From Rhodamnia argentea (lineage: Eukaryota > Streptophyta > Magnoliopsida > Myrtales > Myrtaceae), in NCBI RefSeq assembly GCF_020921035.1, contig NC_063155.1:24731294-24795293 (forward strand): DNA of 64,000 nt, written 5' to 3'. Below the pieces are notes generated by a model. The model saw nothing but the letters and a program-made list of their open reading frames with translations, was not told where the DNA came from and ran no database searches. The translations under genes and the position numbers were made by a program. Shown piece after piece: positions 61,256 to 64,000 of this stretch; position 1 is the stretch's first letter; each line of letters opens with the position of its first letter.

Positions 61256-61531
61256 GTTGACTATCTTCCGACCGCTACCCGTTCTGCCGTTACGAAGGTT
61301 GTGTCACGTGATTGTAGGACGGAGAAGGCATGCAGCGATGATGCGGATGTATATGGTGCGGATCCTGCGTAGCACTGCCTCCATTCGAACTACAAGAACT
61401 CGATGACATTGAAGCATATCCGCCATGATTTGAATATGGTCTCCTCCTACTCGTCCTCTTTGGCAATATGCCTCCCAGGCTCCCATCACCTGCTAACTTT
61501 TCAAGAAGTAGAAAAAAAAAAAAATGCAACT
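61256..61531 (-). pseudogene. Broken duplicate of RGLG exon 1 and its upstream intron edge
   Basis: This block matches the RGLG gene's 60313-60570 at most positions, including GGCATATTGCCAAAGAGGAC and CGCTGCATGCCTTCTCCGTC (gene strand). It includes the tail of the 5'UTR intron and its AG acceptor. The in-frame start codon is lost: the copy has an insertion around the ATG, and the ATG that remains reads in another frame. A Gln codon has become TAA (61290-61292). The last 49 bases of exon 1 and all later exons are missing. It cannot make the protein, although it could still supply a spliced 5' exon or promoter. Confidence 0.85.
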
Positions 61532-61568
61532 TCTATCCAATAAGCCCCAGGCCATGGGATTAAGAAAC

Positions 61569-62006
61569 AATTAATACAAAAAAACCCTAAATTAGTTCAC
61601 CTGTGATAATTTTATCCTAAACTAATTTTTTGAGTACAAAACTCGAAACTGGTACACTTATGATAAATTTATCCTCCAATAATTTCTGTTAAATTTTATT
61701 ATAAAATTACTGAGTTAGATGATATATGGTAGTTTACTAGTGTATTAGCTTGGAGTTTTTACCCTCCGTTTGCCACATGTGCACCAATTTGGATTTTTGT
61801 TGTGATATTAACTCAATTTAACGAAAACTAATAGAGGCTGAAGTTAATAAGTGTATCGATTTTGGATTTTTTGTGATCAAAAAATTAGTTTGAGATAAAT
61901 TTGTCACAAGTATACCTGTTTGGAATTTTTTATGTTAAAAAATTAGTTTAAGGTAAATTTATCACAATCATATTAGTTTGGGGGTTTTTTTATGATATCA
62001 ACCCTA
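61569..62006. mobile_element. TIR element of the 'AAACTGGTA' dispersed family
   Basis: The left end TTAATACAAAAAAACCCTAA pairs with the inverse of the right end (TTGATATCATAAAAAAACCC). The inside carries mirrored AATTTATCCTAAACTAAT and TTAGTTTAAGGTAAATTTAT phrases. It lies directly next to the exon-1 pseudogene. No coding content. Confidence 0.6.
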
Positions 62007-62063
62007 AAAAAATTGTTACAACAAGTTTATATTTTTTGTAATTGACTTTTTTTTTCTAGAACA

Positions 62064-63012
62064 TAAGGACATGCATGATAACTATTCTATTTCTTTGTTT
62101 CTAGAACAGGTTTGAAACAGAAATTCGTTTGGTAATAAAATTCTATTTTCTATTTTTGGAAAAAAAATTTATTCCAGAAATAGATTTGAAAGAGAAATGA
62201 GAAGTTAAAAATTGCAATTTCTCTGTTTTCGAAACATAAATGAGAAATAACCTACAAAAGCCCTTTGTTTTTTCTCAAGTCATCATCGCGTTGTTGCCCT
62301 TCCTTTGTCGGTTGCCGCCCACCGCTGCCAACCATTGACCTCTATTGGCTATCATCGACCCTCGCCGTAGCAATTGCGCCGGCTGCCGTGCAACCTCCGC
62401 CGGCCATTGCAGCAGCAATCACCGCCGTTGCCACCATCACAGTCGGCCACCGTCGCCCACCATCGTGACCGGGGCCGATCAACGCCAACCGTCGACCTCG
62501 ACCCCCCCGCCGCCAACCACCGCGGACCTTTGCTGCCCCCGTTCCCACCAATCACCGCCCTCTGCCGCCCACCGTCCCGACTACCATCGCCACCCATTGC
62601 CAATAGCGTACCCTATCGTTGCCCACCATCGCCCACCGCCACCTTCGCTAGCCACCGACCACCGTCGACCTTCGCTGGCTGCCGCCGCCCACCGTTGCCG
62701 ACCATCGCAACTACCGCCGTCGCCAGAGTAAAAAATAGATAATAATTTTTTATTTTTAAATAGTAAATAATATTTTCTAATAATTTTAAAAAATAAAATA
62801 TAAATTTTTCGTATAAGATTTTGTGTTAATAATATTCGAGAAGTAAAAATTTTCAACCGTAATCAAATAAACTTCTGTTCCAAGAGCAGAAATTTAATGT
62901 CGTTATCAAATGCAATTTTTTGCTCAAAAACTTATCCGGAACTATAAATAGAAAAATTTATTTCTGGCTAGAAATTGATTCTAGAAATAGAATGATTATC
63001 ATGTGCATCCTA
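62064..63012. mobile_element. TIR element with GC-rich core, 'GTGCACATG..AACA' family (0.95 kb)
   Basis: The left end AGGACATGCATGATAACTAT pairs with the right end, which on the other strand reads AGGATGCACATGATAATCAT; ATTCTATTTCT then follows in both arms. The arms are AT-rich. The core (about 62280-62727) is strongly GC-rich and built of CCACCG/GCCGCC/TTGCC triplets, as in 45284-46251. Open frames in the core on both strands are low-complexity and not accepted as genes. Confidence 0.7.
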
Positions 63013-64000
63013 AAAGACTGAAGCATGGTCATATTTGAGAATTGCAACTACTACCACAGAGACATGCATTGAAGATTAAAATAACAGAATAAGAAAACAA
63101 CTACAACATAGGATTTACGTGGTTTGTTCGGTGTGACCTACCATAAAATATTTCACAATATTTTGCACGACCATTCCTCACGAAGTGATTTCTCTATCTT
63201 ATAAAACAATTAATAAATCTTACGACAAAATTTGATCGGCTTTAGAACATGAATCCTTGGCACGAAGAAAGACCCAATTTGAGTGTAATCTAACAAACTT
63301 GGGGACAAGCACTCTCTTCAACAATGGTGCAAGCAAAACTATCTTGACCTTTGCCGACTCAAATATGTAAGATTCGGCTTTCAACTTTCATGCTTATATG
63401 CAATTCAATTCTATGGGCTCAAACTCGAGACATATTTAACATCTATTTTTCTCCAAAAGGGATTGTCCGCTAGTGGTTTGTGGGGTCATGTAGCATGAGT
63501 CTTGTTTAGCTAAAAGAAGAGTAATATCTATCTAGAAATCGAGGTGTGGACATTTATTAACTCATTGGGAGAGACTTCCTGATTTTTGGCACATCGACAG
63601 GGCTGTGATAACGGGTTCTAAACATATATACTGATCGAATATCTTTGACTAAAACTATACATTTCGTAGAGGGCACTATGATGTCTTTCCTTCCCACTTT
63701 ATTGATAAAAAGCCCGGATTACTGGTCGCAATCCGAGCAAAAGTCGGAAAGAGGAGAGTTAGAGATAGGACATGCAAAAAAAAAAAAAAAATCTAAGCAG
63801 AATTTTTCAATCCTTGAATTCTACAAATCACTATTCACCGAAGTTAATTTGGAGTTTGGATCTTAAAAGGCACAAAATCTCCTTGAATTACCCGACCATC
63901 CGCAGTTTGTCCCCTCTAAAGTTTGAGACATTTATATTCTTTCAATATTTTTACCTCTTGTGAAAAACAACTAATATGCAGTGATAGTAAATCCGTACAA

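Larger units (their letters stand above)
60528..64000. other. Region upstream of the RGLG gene, repeats and transposons
   Basis: It holds the RGLG promoter and 5'UTR (60528 to about 61.0 kb), a broken copy of RGLG exon 1 (61256-61531), two TIR elements (61569-62006 and 62064-63012), and a last kilobase (63.0-64.0 kb). That last kilobase contains a GATTTACGTGGTTTG phrase near 63110, a sequence I associate with dispersed plant repeats. No further gene is supported to the end of the window. Confidence 0.5.

Noticed and set aside
62265-62742. Pro/Ala/His-rich open frames up to 128 aa on both strands
   Set aside because: Same reason as the core at 45.5 kb: low-complexity triplet DNA within a transposon, with no splice or start support.
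63000-64000. Possible LTR retrotransposon edge (GATTTACGTGGTTTG phrase)
   Set aside because: No LTR pair, primer-binding site or polyprotein is visible within the window, so no element is called.

Overview
This is a 64 kb piece of nuclear DNA from a flowering plant. Every recognisable gene is interrupted by introns, nearly all of GT-AG type. The proteins include plant-restricted families: a phloem SIEVE ELEMENT OCCLUSION pair, an RGLG-type E3 ligase, a plant oxysterol-binding-protein relative and an arabinogalactan-like protein. The intergenic DNA is AT-rich and full of small terminal-inverted-repeat (TIR) transposons. Phloem SEO proteins indicate a eudicot. An origin near Myrtales/Myrtaceae is only my impression and is weakly held. 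I see no bacterial genes, rRNA, tRNA or CRISPR.

Layout: (1) 1.6-4.1 kb, +, RCC1-repeat protein with an F-box-like N-terminus. (2) 5.8-9.5 kb, -, CCT5, the epsilon subunit of the cytosolic chaperonin, complete at 535 aa in 9 exons. (3) 11.4-11.7 kb, +, intronless arabinogalactan-like GPI-anchored protein. (4) 16.5-23.6 kb, +, ORP1-type PH + OSBP lipid-transfer protein, 805 aa in 8 exons, with an upstream ORF. (5) 26.4-27.1 kb, -, a 64-aa membrane microprotein of unknown function. (6) 27.8-30.5 and 31.9-34.9 kb, -, a tandem pair of SEO genes with seven exons each. (7) 35.7-41.0 kb, -, secreted GH5 glycoside hydrolase with a ricin-B-like C-terminal domain and a transposon-filled second intron. 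(8) 47.2-57.1 kb, +, mRNA-export factor GLE1, whose start codon appears to be split by an intron. (9) 57.8-60.5 kb, -, VWA/copine + RING E3 ligase (RGLG type), with a broken copy of its first coding exon 1 kb upstream.

The genes do not form a pathway. Apart from the SEO tandem pair and the RGLG exon copy they are an ordinary mixture of housekeeping and tissue-specific genes. All exon joins given here were worked out by hand from splice signals, reading-frame continuity and family resemblance; no transcript data were available.

The most distinctive part of the window is its mobile DNA. There is a complete 441-bp hAT-type MITE with a perfect 8-bp target duplication, a nested transposon inside a GLE1 intron, and several TIR families. 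Two of those families share an odd design: AT-rich inverted arms around a strongly GC-rich, trinucleotide-biased core. Two genes also have a CT microsatellite sitting directly on a 5' splice site. I found no gene cluster that I would call a new biological system.
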